Source: Gemmatimonas sp.
GTDB taxonomy: Bacteria > Gemmatimonadota > Gemmatimonadetes > Gemmatimonadales > Gemmatimonadaceae
Assembly (NCBI RefSeq): GCF_021298855.1
Contig: NZ_JAJTHI010000026.1
Coordinates: 1 to 64,000, forward strand
Direction of reading: 5' to 3'
Length of the DNA stretch: 64,000 nucleotides
Below are positions 33,625-43,538 of the stretch, piece by piece (position 1 is the first letter of the stretch; the number at the start of each line of letters is the position of its first letter). The position numbers were made by a program, and so were the translations under genes. The notes under the pieces were generated by a model. That model searched no databases and had not been told where the DNA came from. It saw nothing but the letters and a program-made list of their open reading frames with translations.

Positions 33625-35607
33625 TCACATGGCCGGCGAGCGGAGATCCTGCAGCGCCTTCTTGAGGAGGTCGGTCTTCTTGCCATCGCAGCCGCGTGCC
33701 CCTTCCGCCGCCGACACTGCCGCGTCGAGTGCGCTGTTGCGCGCCGCGCCGGTGGCCTTCTCGGCCGCGGCGATCTGCGTACGCAGGGCGCTCACCGCAC
33801 CCGCCGCACACCCCTTGCGCTCCAGCTGGTCGGTGAACGCCTTGGCCAGCGGGAAGCTGGGCGGCCAGGAAATCTTCGGCTGCCCCTGCGCGTTCAGCTC
33901 GCTCCACTTGACCGTGTTGGCCGCGTCGATCTCGTTCTGCGTGAGGAACTGGCTGGGCACCAGTTCGGCCACGTCGAGGCCGCGCGCAATCTCCGAGCTC
34001 ACGATGTGACCGTTGTACCAGTACACCGACCACGAGCCGCCCATCTCCATGCGCGTCCCGTCCACCGGGCCGCGGTCGAAGCTGGCGATCTCGAACGGCT
34101 TCGCCGGATCACTCCAGTCGAACACCGAGATGCCACCCTGATACCAGCTCTGCACCATGATGTCGCGCCCCGGCACCGGGATGAGCGACCCATTGTGCGC
34201 CACGCAGTTTTCGTTCGACGTCTGGTACGTGGGAATCTTGTAGTAGCTGCGGAACTTGAGCGACTTGCGACCCGACGCGGGATCGGTGACGATGTCGAAG
34301 ATCGCGTTGGCGCCCCACTCCTGCTTGTCACCCGCGCGGCACTTCGGGCCGCCGCCGCCGCCCCACTCATCGCTGAAGAGCATCGCGGTGCCATCGTTGT
34401 TGAACGTGGCCGAGTGCCAGTAGGCAAAGTTCGAGTCGGCCACGGCGTCGAGGCGGACCGGATTCACCGGGTTGCTGATGTCGAGCAGCAGGCCATGCCC
34501 TTCGCACGCACCACCGGCCAGGCCAAGCGACGGGTACACCGTGATGTCGTGGCACTGCGACGTTTCGCTGAGCTTGCCGGTCGTGTTTTCGCCCATCCCC
34601 TGCATCGCGAGCATGCGCTTCACCAGGCCGTCCACCACCGGACGCGCAGCGGCCGAGTCGGCAGCCGATGGCGTGGTGGCACCACGCGCCTTCATGATGC
34701 TGTCGATGGTCGGCTTGACCATCTGCGGCGGCAGTTCGAACTCCACGCCAATGCTGGGGATGAAGGCCACGAAGGCCCCGCGGCGCTTGGCCGCTTCCAT
34801 TGCCTCACGGTCGGCATCGGACGGCCCATGGTTCGTGGGCGCGGTCAGCCCCGAGAAGATGTTCGCCCGATTCACGACCGCCGCCTTGGCGGGATCGGCG
34901 AGCGGCACCTTGATGATCTCGATGCGCAGACGCGACGAGTTGGGGTCGTCGGCCGCGATGTTGCTGCACGCCTCGAGTTCGCCCTTGGGGCGGATGGCCG
35001 AGGAGCCCGACACGTAGATGTAGATGTTCTCCTTGTCCTTCGGATCCTCGAGCACCGTGTGCGTGTGTGAACCACGGCAGGTCTGCACGTTGGCGACCAG
35101 CTTGGGCTCACGGATGTTGCTGATGTCGAAGATGCGCACGCCGCGCACGCGGTCCTTGCTCACCGCCTCGCGCACGCCGCCCGGCTTGCAGTCCACGCGG
35201 CCGTTCATCGCCTCGGCCGACATGAACATGAGGTTCTTGTACACCGACACGTCGTTCTGCGACGCGGGGCACTCGTAGGCCACCACCAGTTCCGGTTTGG
35301 CGGGGTTGCTGATGTCCCACACCACCGGGCCGTTGTAGTTGCCCTGGATGACGTAATTGCCGGTGAAGGCCAGATCGGAGTTGGTCTCGCCCAGGAAGCC
35401 CTTGGGGCTCGGGACCTTGGCCAGCACACGCATGTTGGACGAGAACTCGCCGGCATCGAAGAGGCCGGCCTTGAGCGTGTTGCGCGGATCAGTGGCGGGC
35501 GAGGGGGCCGTACTGGGCTTGGGCGCACGGCCGCAGGCGGCAAGTGCCAGTGCGGCCAGAGCCACGCCGACACGGCCACGGGACAGGAGCGTCAGGGAGT
35601 TGGTCAT
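33625..35607 (-). CDS. LVIVD-repeat lipoprotein
   Basis: The product is a 660-residue lipoprotein with signal peptide and lipobox ALAAC (Cys25). The body contains LVIVD-type propeller repeats, recognised by VWDISNPAKPELV, VRIFDISNIREPKLVANVQ, LLDISNPVNPVRLDAVADS and VFDWSDPAKPFEIASF. An insertion of about 120 residues separates early and late blades. The C-terminal roughly 80 residues are helical with a Cys pair (GCAAGAVSALRTQIAAAEKA, ARGCDGKK). Such proteins are thought to be extracellular beta-propellers of unknown function. It heads a tight run of minus-strand genes with two hydrolases. CATCTT lies 7 nt before the ATG. Confidence 0.82.
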   Translation of the reverse strand: MTNSLTLLSRGRVGVALAALALAACGRAPKPSTAPSPATDPRNTLKAGLFDAGEFSSNMRVLAKVPSPKGFLGETNSDLAFTGNYVIQGNYNGPVVWDISNPAKPELVVAYECPASQNDVSVYKNLMFMSAEAMNGRVDCKPGGVREAVSKDRVRGVRIFDISNIREPKLVANVQTCRGSHTHTVLEDPKDKENIYIYVSGSSAIRPKGELEACSNIAADDPNSSRLRIEIIKVPLADPAKAAVVNRANIFSGLTAPTNHGPSDADREAMEAAKRRGAFVAFIPSIGVEFELPPQMVKPTIDSIMKARGATTPSAADSAAARPVVDGLVKRMLAMQGMGENTTGKLSETSQCHDITVYPSLGLAGGACEGHGLLLDISNPVNPVRLDAVADSNFAYWHSATFNNDGTAMLFSDEWGGGGGPKCRAGDKQEWGANAIFDIVTDPASGRKSLKFRSYYKIPTYQTSNENCVAHNGSLIPVPGRDIMVQSWYQGGISVFDWSDPAKPFEIASFDRGPVDGTRMEMGGSWSVYWYNGHIVSSEIARGLDVAELVPSQFLTQNEIDAANTVKWSELNAQGQPKISWPPSFPLAKAFTDQLERKGCAAGAVSALRTQIAAAEKATGAARNSALDAAVSAAEGARGCDGKKTDLLKKALQDLRSPAM

Positions 35608-35967
35608 GGCGTTGAAGATGGGGGAATTGCGAAGCGATACTCAAGATACGTCAGCGGAGGATTGGGCGTTTCACGGCGGCGCGCCGCCCCCGACCACGCC
35701 CGGCGCCCCAGGCGCCGGTCGGCCCCGCAGGGTGCCGGACGGGCGGGCGCGGCACCTTTCCGCCCACGGCCATGCGATTGAGCGCGGGGACCGTACGGAT
35801 CCTCGCTCGGCCGGCCGGCGCGGCCGAGCGCAGCACGCCGGCGCTCACGCTTGGCGACGGGGACCACGTCGCAGTCCTCGTGATGTACCTCCCCCTGGTG
35901 ACACGTGCTGCGCGTCGCGGTGGTGGCGCCGCTTGTGCGAATCACGGGTCGGGTTCAGCGTTGCCCC
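35608..35967. other. Divergent intergenic region, no gene seen
   Basis: These 360 bp separate the LVIVD lipoprotein gene and the MBL-fold gene. They are very GC-rich with several short inverted repeats (for example GGCGCCCCAGGCGCC near 35700). Open frames here lack signals and are shadows. A CAGCGT hexamer lies 6 nt before the ATG at 35968. Confidence 0.45.
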
Positions 35968-37092
35968 ATGGTGAAACCGTGGGCAACACGAATCCGGCCC
36001 GTTCGCGCATCCGTCGCGGTCCTGACCGTGCTCGCACTCTCCGCCTGCCGCTGGGTGACCACTGGCTCGCCCACCGCGTTGCGTCCGGCGCCTGCCAATG
36101 CGGTGCAGGTCGTGGATGCGTGTGCGAGCGCGTGCGCCGATTCGCTCGATCTCGTGGCCATGGGCGTGGCCGGTTACCTGCTCGTGCCGTGGCAGGACAC
36201 CACCCGCCTCGTGCTCACCCCGCCCATGTTCACCAACCCCACCGTGCCGTGGCTGGTGTTGGGCGACCTGCTGTTGGGGACACGTCCCGACACGGCACAG
36301 ATCACGAGACGCCTGGCGGCCATGCCGGCGGCCGGCACCGAGCGCCTCGGCCGGGTCCGGGCGGTGCTGGTGGGGCATGGCCATTACGATCACCTGCTCG
36401 ATCTGCCGCCGCTGCTGCCACGCATGCCTCACGCGCGCGTCTACGGCAGCGAAACCGTACGCAACCTGCTGGCCCCTGTCACGTCACTTGCCGACTCGAT
36501 GCGGGTGGCGGTGGACACGCTGGCCGCGCGGCATGGGGCGCAGGCCGGGCAGTCGATTGCCGTGAGTCCGCTCATCCAGCTGCGCGCCATCACGTGGGCG
36601 CATGCCCCCAACATCGGTTCCCTCACCATCGCCCCCGGCCACCAACGCACCCCGCGCCGCACGCTTCCGCGCACCGTACACGGCTGGAAGATGGGCACCC
36701 CCTACGCGTGGGTGGTGGACGTACGGCAACGGCCGGATCCCTCCGCCGCGGTGGCCGTGCGCCTGGTGTATCACGACGCGGCAGCCGATGCCGACGTGCA
36801 ACGCCGCGCCGCCGAGGTGATGGCAACGATGCCCCCAGCCCACGTGACCGTGGTGATCATGACGGCGGCCAACTTCGATCAGGCCAACGCGTACCCCGAC
36901 GTGCTGCTGGCGCACCTCACGCCGCAGCATGTGCTGGTGGGGCATTGGGAGGACTTCTTCCGCTCCTCGAGCCGCCCCGAGCGGGTGGTGCGGGGCACCA
37001 ATGCGGAAGCCCTCGTGCGTCGCCTCACGCCGTTCGTGGACACCCGCTGGTCGGCCCCGCGGGCTGGCGCCGTGACGCGTGTGCGCTGGTAG
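35968..37092 (+). CDS. MBL-fold metallo-hydrolase lipoprotein
   Basis: The product is a 374-residue lipoprotein (lipobox LALSAC, Cys27) with a metallo-beta-lactamase fold. The metal motif HGHYDH at 137-142 is intact, and a second His is likely in VGHWEDFF near the end. Between them are ITWAHAPNIGSLTIAPGHQR and WVVDVRQRPDPSAAVAVRLV. Related lipoproteins are annotated only as MBL-fold hydrolases; the substrate is unknown. ATG 35968 is chosen because it starts the signal peptide; the open frame begins earlier. It converges on the minus-strand gene that ends at 37108. Confidence 0.8.
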   Translation: MVKPWATRIRPVRASVAVLTVLALSACRWVTTGSPTALRPAPANAVQVVDACASACADSLDLVAMGVAGYLLVPWQDTTRLVLTPPMFTNPTVPWLVLGDLLLGTRPDTAQITRRLAAMPAAGTERLGRVRAVLVGHGHYDHLLDLPPLLPRMPHARVYGSETVRNLLAPVTSLADSMRVAVDTLAARHGAQAGQSIAVSPLIQLRAITWAHAPNIGSLTIAPGHQRTPRRTLPRTVHGWKMGTPYAWVVDVRQRPDPSAAVAVRLVYHDAAADADVQRRAAEVMATMPPAHVTVVIMTAANFDQANAYPDVLLAHLTPQHVLVGHWEDFFRSSSRPERVVRGTNAEALVRRLTPFVDTRWSAPRAGAVTRVRW

Positions 37093-37107
37093 CGGGTGCC
37101 CGGCGGC

Positions 37108-38073
37108 CTAGGCGCGCGCCGCGGCCATGTACGCGCGCAGCGCCGCGCACACCGCCGGCGCGAGGCGCTGCAGCGCGTAGGCCGTCATGAATGCCCGCGC
37201 GGCAAGTTCACGGCGAAAGCGCGGTGACACGAAGGGATCGGCCTTGAGCCGGTCGGTGCGCTCCTTCCCCACGAACAGGTACGCCAGCGCCGCCGCATCC
37301 GTTTCGGCCACGTGAGCCCGTACCCGATCGGGGGGCTGCGCCGCGAGGAAGTAGGCATCCATTGCTACACGCTGCCACTCGTGACACAACGGGTCGCGAT
37401 GGCGGAGTGCCCGCAACTCGACCGACAGCGGCCGCTGTGGTTGATCTGCGTGCTGCACACCGGTCTCGATCGCCAACAGCAGTTCGCTGATCAGGTCGAG
37501 TGGAGCCTCCTCGTCACGCGCGAGGGCCGGCGTCGCAACCGATGCCTCGCCCAGCACGGCCGTCGCCATGGCCGCCACGACGTTCACGACACGTGCCGTC
37601 TGCTCCTCGCCGCCCTCGTCGGGCTCGCTGTGACTGCTCCACGCGAGCCAGGCCCGTCCATCCAGCGTCGCCAACGACGTGGCCACGGCGTTGAGCGCCT
37701 CGATCGCCTGCGCCTGCTGCAACGCCAGCGCCGCCGCGCGGGGGCGCACGTCGGCGGTGGTCACCCGCACGGCAGCGTGGAGCTGCCCATCGGCATGCCG
37801 CACCCAGCAGCGATCGGCGTCGGCAATCGTCACGTCCACCTGCAGCACGCTCCCGATCATGGTCTCGAGCAGCGTGCGGGCGGTCAGCGAACCGTCGCGC
37901 GCCGTGAGGGCATCCACGGCGGCATGCTCGTGCCGTACCCACTCGTGATCGGCGAGGGGCGCCGCGGTGTTGCCAGACTTCGACGCCGCCTGAAAATCGA
38001 GAAACCGCGTGCGGTCGTGCAACGGCGGCCCCAGCACGAGGGTCAGGTCGGTAAGCACGGACAATGGCGGCAT
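37108..38073 (-). CDS. Hypothetical protein, 321 aa
   Basis: I do not recognise the family. The product is soluble, without signal peptide, and predominantly helical in its second half (RDEEAPLDLISELLLAIETG, LCHEWQRVAMDAYFLAAQPP, FRRELAARAFMTAYALQRLA). The first 100 residues mix strands and helices. Start ATG 38073 has GGAGCC immediately upstream and a CAATAT hexamer 6 nt before it, so either a Shine-Dalgarno or a leaderless start is possible. The upstream extension of the frame is rejected for that reason. It is divergent from the amidohydrolase at 38189. Confidence 0.6.
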   Translation of the reverse strand: MPPLSVLTDLTLVLGPPLHDRTRFLDFQAASKSGNTAAPLADHEWVRHEHAAVDALTARDGSLTARTLLETMIGSVLQVDVTIADADRCWVRHADGQLHAAVRVTTADVRPRAAALALQQAQAIEALNAVATSLATLDGRAWLAWSSHSEPDEGGEEQTARVVNVVAAMATAVLGEASVATPALARDEEAPLDLISELLLAIETGVQHADQPQRPLSVELRALRHRDPLCHEWQRVAMDAYFLAAQPPDRVRAHVAETDAAALAYLFVGKERTDRLKADPFVSPRFRRELAARAFMTAYALQRLAPAVCAALRAYMAAARA

Positions 38074-38188
38074 GGCTCCATATTGCCGAGGCCCGACGTT
38101 CGGCGGCAGTGGGCCGTTCCGCTCGCTGCGTGGCAGACGGCGGCATGGCTGGCTATCGCGCGTTCCGCCGGCGCGGCATGTTCTCCCC

Positions 38189-39478
38189 ATGCTGCATCGT
38201 CTCCCATCGCCCGCCGCTTCCCAGCGTGGCCGCCGCCTCCTGATGCGGGTCATCACCGCGGCTGGCGTGGCGCTCGCGCACGCGCTGCCCGCGCAGCCGG
38301 CGCCCAACGTAACGGCGTTCACCGGCGCCACCCTCATTGACGGCACCGGACGCGCCCCGGTACCCAACGCCACCCTGCTGGTGCGCGAGGGGAAGGTGCT
38401 GGCCGCCGGTGCGGGCGGGAGCATCACCGTGCCCGCCGGCGCCACCCGGGTCCCGCTCGATGGCACGGTCATCATTCCGGGACTCATCAATGGGCACGGG
38501 CATGCCTCCACCGTGGCCAATCTGGCCACCTACGCCGCGTACGGGGTGACCACGGTGTACTCCCTCGGCGACGAGGGCCCCGAGGTGTTCGGCGCGCGCG
38601 ACGCGCAGCGGCGTGCCCCACCGGCACATGCCCGGGTGTACCTGGCGGGCCCGGTGCTTGCACCGGCGACTCCCGACGAGGCGCGCGCGCAGGTGAGGGC
38701 GGCGGTGGCCCGCGGCGTGGACATCATCAAGATTCGCGTGGACGACAACCTGGGCACCGCGCCGAAGATGCCCCCCGAGGTGTACCGCGCGGTGATCGCG
38801 GAAGCGCACGCGCGTGGGCAGCGGGTGGCGGTGCACCTCTACTATCTCGACGACGCCCGCGCCCTGCTGGCGGCCGGAGCGGATTACCTCGCGCACAGCG
38901 TGCGGGACCAGCCGGTGGATGCCGCCTTCGTGGAATCGCTGCGGCGAAGTGGCGTGTGCTATTCCCCGACGCTCATGCGCGAGGTCTCCACCTTCGTGTA
39001 CGACACGGTGCCGGCGTTCTTCGCCGATTCGCAGTTCCGCGCGCACGCCAATCGCGCCTGGATGGCCACGGTCACCGACTCGGCCCGCATGGCCGCCACG
39101 CGGCGCAGCGTGAGCGCACAGCGCTACAAGGCGCAATTGCCGGTGGCCATGCGGAATCTGGCCACGCTGGTGGCGGCCGGCGTGCCCATTGCGATGGGCA
39201 CGGATACGGGGCCGGTCGGACGCTTCCAGGGATTCTTCGAGTGGATGGAGATGGAGATGATGGTGGACGCGGGACTCACGCCGGCAGCCGTGCTCACCAG
39301 CGCCACGCGCGACGCGGCGCGCTGCCTGCGCATCGACCACGAAGTGGGCACCCTCGAGGCGGGAAAGCAGGCCGATTTCGTGGTGCTGCACGCGTCACCG
39401 ATCGAGGACATCCGCAACATCCGTCGCCAGCATTCGGTGTGGATTGGCGGCGCGCGCGTGAATACGGCGCCGCGCTGA
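38189..39478 (+). CDS. Imidazolonepropionase-like amidohydrolase, exported
   Basis: The product is a 429-residue amidohydrolase-superfamily enzyme with a probable signal peptide (RRLLMRVITAAGVALAHALP). The metal motif HGH lies in GLINGHGHASTVANL, and VDIIKIRVDD, GQRVAVHLYYLDDAR and ADYLAHSVRD carry the later metal ligands. The final acidic ligand is in GVPIAMGTDTGPVGR. LEAGKQADFVVLHASPIEDI closes the small beta-sandwich domain. The substrate is unknown; relatives hydrolyse dipeptides or cyclic amides in the periplasm. CATGTT lies 6 nt before the ATG at 38189; the in-frame upstream extension is not supported. Confidence 0.83.
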   Translation: MLHRLPSPAASQRGRRLLMRVITAAGVALAHALPAQPAPNVTAFTGATLIDGTGRAPVPNATLLVREGKVLAAGAGGSITVPAGATRVPLDGTVIIPGLINGHGHASTVANLATYAAYGVTTVYSLGDEGPEVFGARDAQRRAPPAHARVYLAGPVLAPATPDEARAQVRAAVARGVDIIKIRVDDNLGTAPKMPPEVYRAVIAEAHARGQRVAVHLYYLDDARALLAAGADYLAHSVRDQPVDAAFVESLRRSGVCYSPTLMREVSTFVYDTVPAFFADSQFRAHANRAWMATVTDSARMAATRRSVSAQRYKAQLPVAMRNLATLVAAGVPIAMGTDTGPVGRFQGFFEWMEMEMMVDAGLTPAAVLTSATRDAARCLRIDHEVGTLEAGKQADFVVLHASPIEDIRNIRRQHSVWIGGARVNTAPR

Positions 39479-39601
39479 CGGCGCGCAACCGGGCGGGCCA
39501 TGGCGCGCCGTGCATCTGGCGCGACACCGGCAGGTGATTTTGGGGACGCGTTCCCTTAACCTGCAGGACGCCCGGCCCGCTCTTCGCCTCGCCATCTGCC
39601 C

Positions 39602-41170
39602 GTGACCGCCATACCGCCCGCGACCCGCACGCCAGACGACATTCTCCGCGAGGTGTTCGGCTACACCGCATTCCGGCCCGGCCAGCGCGAAGTGATCGAC
39701 GCGGTGCTCGCGCGGCGCGACTGCATCGCCCTCATGCCCACCGGGGCCGGCAAGTCGCTCACGTACCAGATCCCGGCGCGCCTGCTGGGCGGCACGGTGC
39801 TGGTGATTTCGCCGCTCATCTCGCTCATGAAGGATCAGGTGGACGCCGTGGCCGGGCTCGGCTACGCCGTCACCGCCATCAACTCCACGCTCGATCCCGA
39901 CGAACGTCGGGTGCGCCTGGACGGATTCCGCGCGGGCCGGTACGAACTGGTGTACCTCGCCCCCGAAGCGCTCGACGGCTACCTCGGCGACTTCGTGCAG
40001 GGGTGCCCCGTGTCGCTGCTGGTGGTGGACGAGGCGCATTGCATCAGCCAGTGGGGGCACGACTTCCGCCCCAGCTATCGGCGCCTGCAGGGCCTCAAGC
40101 AGCAGCTCGACGTGCCCGTGCTGGCGCTCACGGCCACCGCCACCCGCGACGTGGCGCGCGACATCCTGCGGCAGCTGGGCATGAGGAAGCCCGCCGGCTT
40201 CAAGGGCTCGTTCTTTCGCCCCAACCTGCGGATTGGCCTGCGCAAGAAGGGCCAGGGCGGCAACACCCGACGCGAAATCCTCACGCTCGTTGGCGCGCAT
40301 CGCGGGGAAAGCGGCATCGTGTATTGCCAGAGCCGCAAGAGCGTCGAGCAGACGTGCGAGTATCTGGTGTCGGAGGGCGTGAAGGCGCTGCCGTATCACG
40401 CGGGCCTCGCCCCCGAGGAGCGCGCGCGCAACCAGGACGCCTTTCAGCGCGACGACGTGGATGTGATGGTGGCGACCGTGGCGTTCGGCATGGGGATCGA
40501 CAAGTCGAACGTGCGGTTCGTGATCCATCGCGACATGCCCAAGGACATCGAGTCGTGGTATCAGGAGATCGGCCGCGCCGGACGCGATGGCCTGCCGAGT
40601 GACTGCGTGATGTTCTACTCGTGGGCCGATGTCATGGCGCACGAGCGCTTCACCGATCGGCTGGAGGATGAACAGTTGCGTGAGCGCACCCGGGCCGCCA
40701 CGAAGGCGCTCTTCAACCTCATCGAGCGGCCCGGGTGTCGGCATCAGGCGCTCGTCCGGCACTTCGACGAACAGATCGCTCCGTGCGGGGAGTCCTGCGA
40801 TGCGTGCACCGGACAGACGGTCGAAGCGCGCCTGACCGAGGCGCTCGAGCTGGAGCGTGTCGCGCGGGCCGGATGGCGCACCGGTCCGTCGTCGCTTGCT
40901 CGCGGCGTGCGTCGCGCCACGCTTGGGGCCGACGACCTTGATGGCGACGATCGCGTGCTCTTCGACGCGCTGCGCACCCTGCGGCGCGAGTTGGCCGAGG
41001 AGGCGCGCGTGCCGCCCTATATCGTGTTCGGCGACCGGGTGCTGCTGGAGATGGTGGCCCGGCGACCGCTCACGCACGCGGCCCTGCTGCAGGTCCCCGG
41101 GGTCGGCCAGGCGAAGCTCGAGCGCTACGGCGATTACTTCCTCGAAGTGATCGTCAACCACGAGCCGTAG
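39602..41170 (+). CDS. recQ: RecQ-family ATP-dependent DNA helicase
   Basis: The product is a 522-residue 3'-5' DNA helicase of recombination and repair. Motif 0 is [13 protein letters not shown], Walker A MPTGAGKS lies at 45-52, the DEAH box at 143-146 in [17 protein letters not shown], and motif [11 protein letters not shown] near 175. Domain 2 has [37 protein letters not shown] and the arginine-finger [10 protein letters not shown]. Zinc-binding cysteines are Cys379, Cys395, Cys399 and Cys402. An HRDC-like domain ends the protein ([36 protein letters not shown]). The winged-helix region between zinc site and HRDC is short, so the protein is about 90 residues shorter than E. coli RecQ. The start is a GTG without a good ribosome site. 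Confidence 0.95.
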   Translation: MTAIPPATRTPDDILREVFGYTAFRPGQREVIDAVLARRDCIALMPTGAGKSLTYQIPARLLGGTVLVISPLISLMKDQVDAVAGLGYAVTAINSTLDPDERRVRLDGFRAGRYELVYLAPEALDGYLGDFVQGCPVSLLVVDEAHCISQWGHDFRPSYRRLQGLKQQLDVPVLALTATATRDVARDILRQLGMRKPAGFKGSFFRPNLRIGLRKKGQGGNTRREILTLVGAHRGESGIVYCQSRKSVEQTCEYLVSEGVKALPYHAGLAPEERARNQDAFQRDDVDVMVATVAFGMGIDKSNVRFVIHRDMPKDIESWYQEIGRAGRDGLPSDCVMFYSWADVMAHERFTDRLEDEQLRERTRAATKALFNLIERPGCRHQALVRHFDEQIAPCGESCDACTGQTVEARLTEALELERVARAGWRTGPSSLARGVRRATLGADDLDGDDRVLFDALRTLRRELAEEARVPPYIVFGDRVLLEMVARRPLTHAALLQVPGVGQAKLERYGDYFLEVIVNHEP

Positions 41171-41227
41171 ACGCACCGGAGTCGCGAGGGTTGGCCGTCC
41201 TTGACGAGGCAATCCCGATTGTTTTAG

Positions 41228-41256
41228 TTGCAATGACATTTGTTGAAACTTATTCT
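41228..41256 (+). promoter_or_regulatory. Sigma70-type promoter of FecA-like gene
   Basis: TTGCAA (41228-41233) and TATTCT (41251-41256) are separated by 17 bp in an unusually AT-rich stretch. The predicted start site is 41263-41265, at or within 2 nt of the ATG, so the transcript is likely leaderless. Confidence 0.65.
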
Positions 41257-41258
41257 CA
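41244..41258 (+). promoter_or_regulatory. Fur-box-like operator
   Basis: TGAAACTTATTCTCA matches the 7-1-7 Fur consensus TGATAATnATTATCA at 11 or 12 of 14 informative positions. It overlaps the -10 element of the promoter of the receptor gene, where bound Fur would block transcription under iron sufficiency. Confidence 0.6.
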
Positions 41259-41264
41259 TCTAAG

Positions 41265-43538
41265 ATGGACCTCGTTCGTTTCTCCACGCTTCGTGTCGGC
41301 ACCGGCCTCGCGCTGATCGGTTTGCTCCTGACGCTCCCGCAGGCCCTGCGTGCCCAGGCGCAAGGCACCACGCCCCGCATTGGCCGCGACACCGTCCAGC
41401 TCCCGGGCGTTTCGGTGGTGGGCGCTCCCGACCGGCTCTCCCGCATCCCCGGCTCGGTGGACCGGGTGGACGCGCGGCAGCTCAAGGCCAGCCGCGTGTT
41501 CACCACCAACGAGGCGCTGCGCAAGGTTGCCGGCCTGGTGGTGCGCGACGAAGAAGGGTTCGGGCTCCGCCCCAACATCGGCGTGCGCGGACTCAACCCC
41601 ACCCGCTCCACCAAGGTCCTGCTTCTCGAAGACGGTATTCCGTTCACCGTCGCTCCCTACGGCGACAACGCCGCCTATTACCACCCACCGATCGAGCGCA
41701 TGGAGTCGATCGAGGTGTTGAAGGGCGCCGGGCAGATTCTGTACGGCCCGCAGACCGTGGGGGGCGTCATCAACTATCTCACGCCGTCCATTCCGCGCAC
41801 GCCGGGCGCCGGGCTCTCCATTGCCGGTGGCTCGCGCGCCTTCACGAACGTGCACGCCAGGGCGGGGGGCACCTTCGGCGAGGCCGGCGGAACCGGTGTC
41901 TTTGCCGACTACATCCGCCGCAGCGGCGACGGGGCGCGCGAAAACACCTCCTCCGCGGTGGACGACGCATCGTTCAAGCTGCTCGTGCCGCTCAGCCGCA
42001 CCCAGCAGCTCACCGTGCGCGGCAATGCCTATCGGGAGCAGTCCACCGTCACGTACTCGGGACTCACCGAAGCGGAGTACGCAGCGGATGCGCGCCAGAA
42101 TCCCTTCGTGAACGACGGGTTCGACATTGCGCGGGTGGGTGGCGCCATCTCGCACCGCGTGGGGCGCTCGGAGCGGCGCAACCTCACCACGACGTTGTAC
42201 GGGTATCGCATCAACCGGGACTGGTGGCGACAGAGCTCCAACTCCGCGCAGCGTCCCAACGATCGCAACGATCCCACCTGCGGCGGGATGACGAACCTCG
42301 TCACCACCTGCGGCAACGAAGGGCGCCTGCGCGAGTATGTGGTGGTGGGGATCGAGCCACGCGCCACCTGGCAGTGGGTGCGTGCGGCGGCGATCATCGA
42401 GCTCGATGCCGGCGCGCGCGCCCACCATGAGACGCAGGAACGGCAGCAGGTCAACGCCTCCACGCCACGCGGGCGCACGGTGGGGCTCAGCGGCAACGTG
42501 AATGCCGGCCTGGTGGAGGACAACCGACGCACCACCGACGCCTTCGCCTCGTATGTGCAGGCCCGCGTGGCCACGGGCCGCTTCACCCTGAGCGGCGGGC
42601 TGCGCGGTGAAGCGCTGCGGCTGACGCGCATCAACCGGCGTCCCACGACCGCGACCCCCGATGGCGTGCAGGGCGCGACCACCATGCAGACGCTCATTCC
42701 GGGCGCCGGGGCCACCCTGCAGCTGCGTGAAGGACTCACGGCCTTTGCCGGCATTCACCGCGGCTTCGCACCGCCGCGTCCGGAAGACATCATCAGTAAC
42801 AGCACCGGTGGTGTCGTGGAGATCGACGCGGAACTCAGCTGGAACAGCGAAGTGGGGCTGCGCTGGCTTCCCGTCCGTCCGCTGCGCGTGGAAGCCACGG
42901 TGTTCAATCTCGACTTCAGCAACCAGATCGTGCCGGCGAGCGTGGCCGGTGGCACCGGCGCCACGCTCACCAGCGCCGGCCGCACGCTGCATCGCGGGGC
43001 CGAGCTGTCGTTGCGCGCCGAGCCGGCACGTACCGTGGCCGGCATAGGTCTGTTCACGGAAGTGGCCGCGGCATGGACGCCCGTGGCCCGTTTCGAAGGC
43101 CGCCGCTTCGCGTACCTCGGCGTCGGCGGCGGCGATGTGGCAGGCAAGGTGTACGCCGAACAGAACGCCGGCGGTTCGCGCACACGGGTTTCGGTGACGG
43201 GCAACCGCCTCCCCTACGCCCCGGAGTACACGCTCACCACCACGGTGGGCGCGCGCCATCACTCGGGAAGCGAACTGCGGGTCGAGGCGGTGGCGATCAG
43301 TGAACAGTTCGGCGATGCCGCCAACACCCGCGTGCTGGTGGCCGATGGGCAGCAGGGGCCGCTGGCGGGCAACGTGCTCTGGAACGTCACCGCCAATGTG
43401 CCGGTGCCGAACACGGCGCTGTCAGCGTGGGTGGCGGTGAAGAACCTCACCGATCGCACGGTGGTGGTGGACCGTACGCGCGGGTTGCTCCCCGGGCTGC
43501 CGCGCCTGGTGCAGCTGGGGATGGCGTACCGGCTGTAA
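41265..43538 (+). CDS. FecA-like TonB-dependent siderophore receptor
   Basis: The product is a 757-residue outer-membrane receptor. A signal peptide (to about residue 31, ALRAQA) is followed directly by the plug: GVSVVGAPDRLSRIPGSVDR, NEALRKVAGLVVRDEEGFGL, NIGVRGLNPTRSTKVLLLED, ERMESIEVLKGAGQILYGPQ and VGGVINYLTP. These segments resemble the Fe(III)-dicitrate receptor FecA, but there is no N-terminal STN signalling domain. The barrel ends with LVQLGMAYRL. An iron-chelate substrate is inferred from the plug similarity and from the Fur-box-like site in the promoter. There is no Shine-Dalgarno sequence and the promoter places transcription start at the ATG. No siderophore synthesis or ABC importer genes are in the window. 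Confidence 0.9.
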   Translation: MDLVRFSTLRVGTGLALIGLLLTLPQALRAQAQGTTPRIGRDTVQLPGVSVVGAPDRLSRIPGSVDRVDARQLKASRVFTTNEALRKVAGLVVRDEEGFGLRPNIGVRGLNPTRSTKVLLLEDGIPFTVAPYGDNAAYYHPPIERMESIEVLKGAGQILYGPQTVGGVINYLTPSIPRTPGAGLSIAGGSRAFTNVHARAGGTFGEAGGTGVFADYIRRSGDGARENTSSAVDDASFKLLVPLSRTQQLTVRGNAYREQSTVTYSGLTEAEYAADARQNPFVNDGFDIARVGGAISHRVGRSERRNLTTTLYGYRINRDWWRQSSNSAQRPNDRNDPTCGGMTNLVTTCGNEGRLREYVVVGIEPRATWQWVRAAAIIELDAGARAHHETQERQQVNASTPRGRTVGLSGNVNAGLVEDNRRTTDAFASYVQARVATGRFTLSGGLRGEALRLTRINRRPTTATPDGVQGATTMQTLIPGAGATLQLREGLTAFAGIHRGFAPPRPEDIISNSTGGVVEIDAELSWNSEVGLRWLPVRPLRVEATVFNLDFSNQIVPASVAGGTGATLTSAGRTLHRGAELSLRAEPARTVAGIGLFTEVAAAWTPVARFEGRRFAYLGVGGGDVAGKVYAEQNAGGSRTRVSVTGNRLPYAPEYTLTTTVGARHHSGSELRVEAVAISEQFGDAANTRVLVADGQQGPLAGNVLWNVTANVPVPNTALSAWVAVKNLTDRTVVVDRTRGLLPGLPRLVQLGMAYRL

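Noticed and set aside
39395-41647. Open frame of 750 codons antisense to recQ
   Set aside because: recQ carries every helicase motif on the plus strand; the antisense translation has none.
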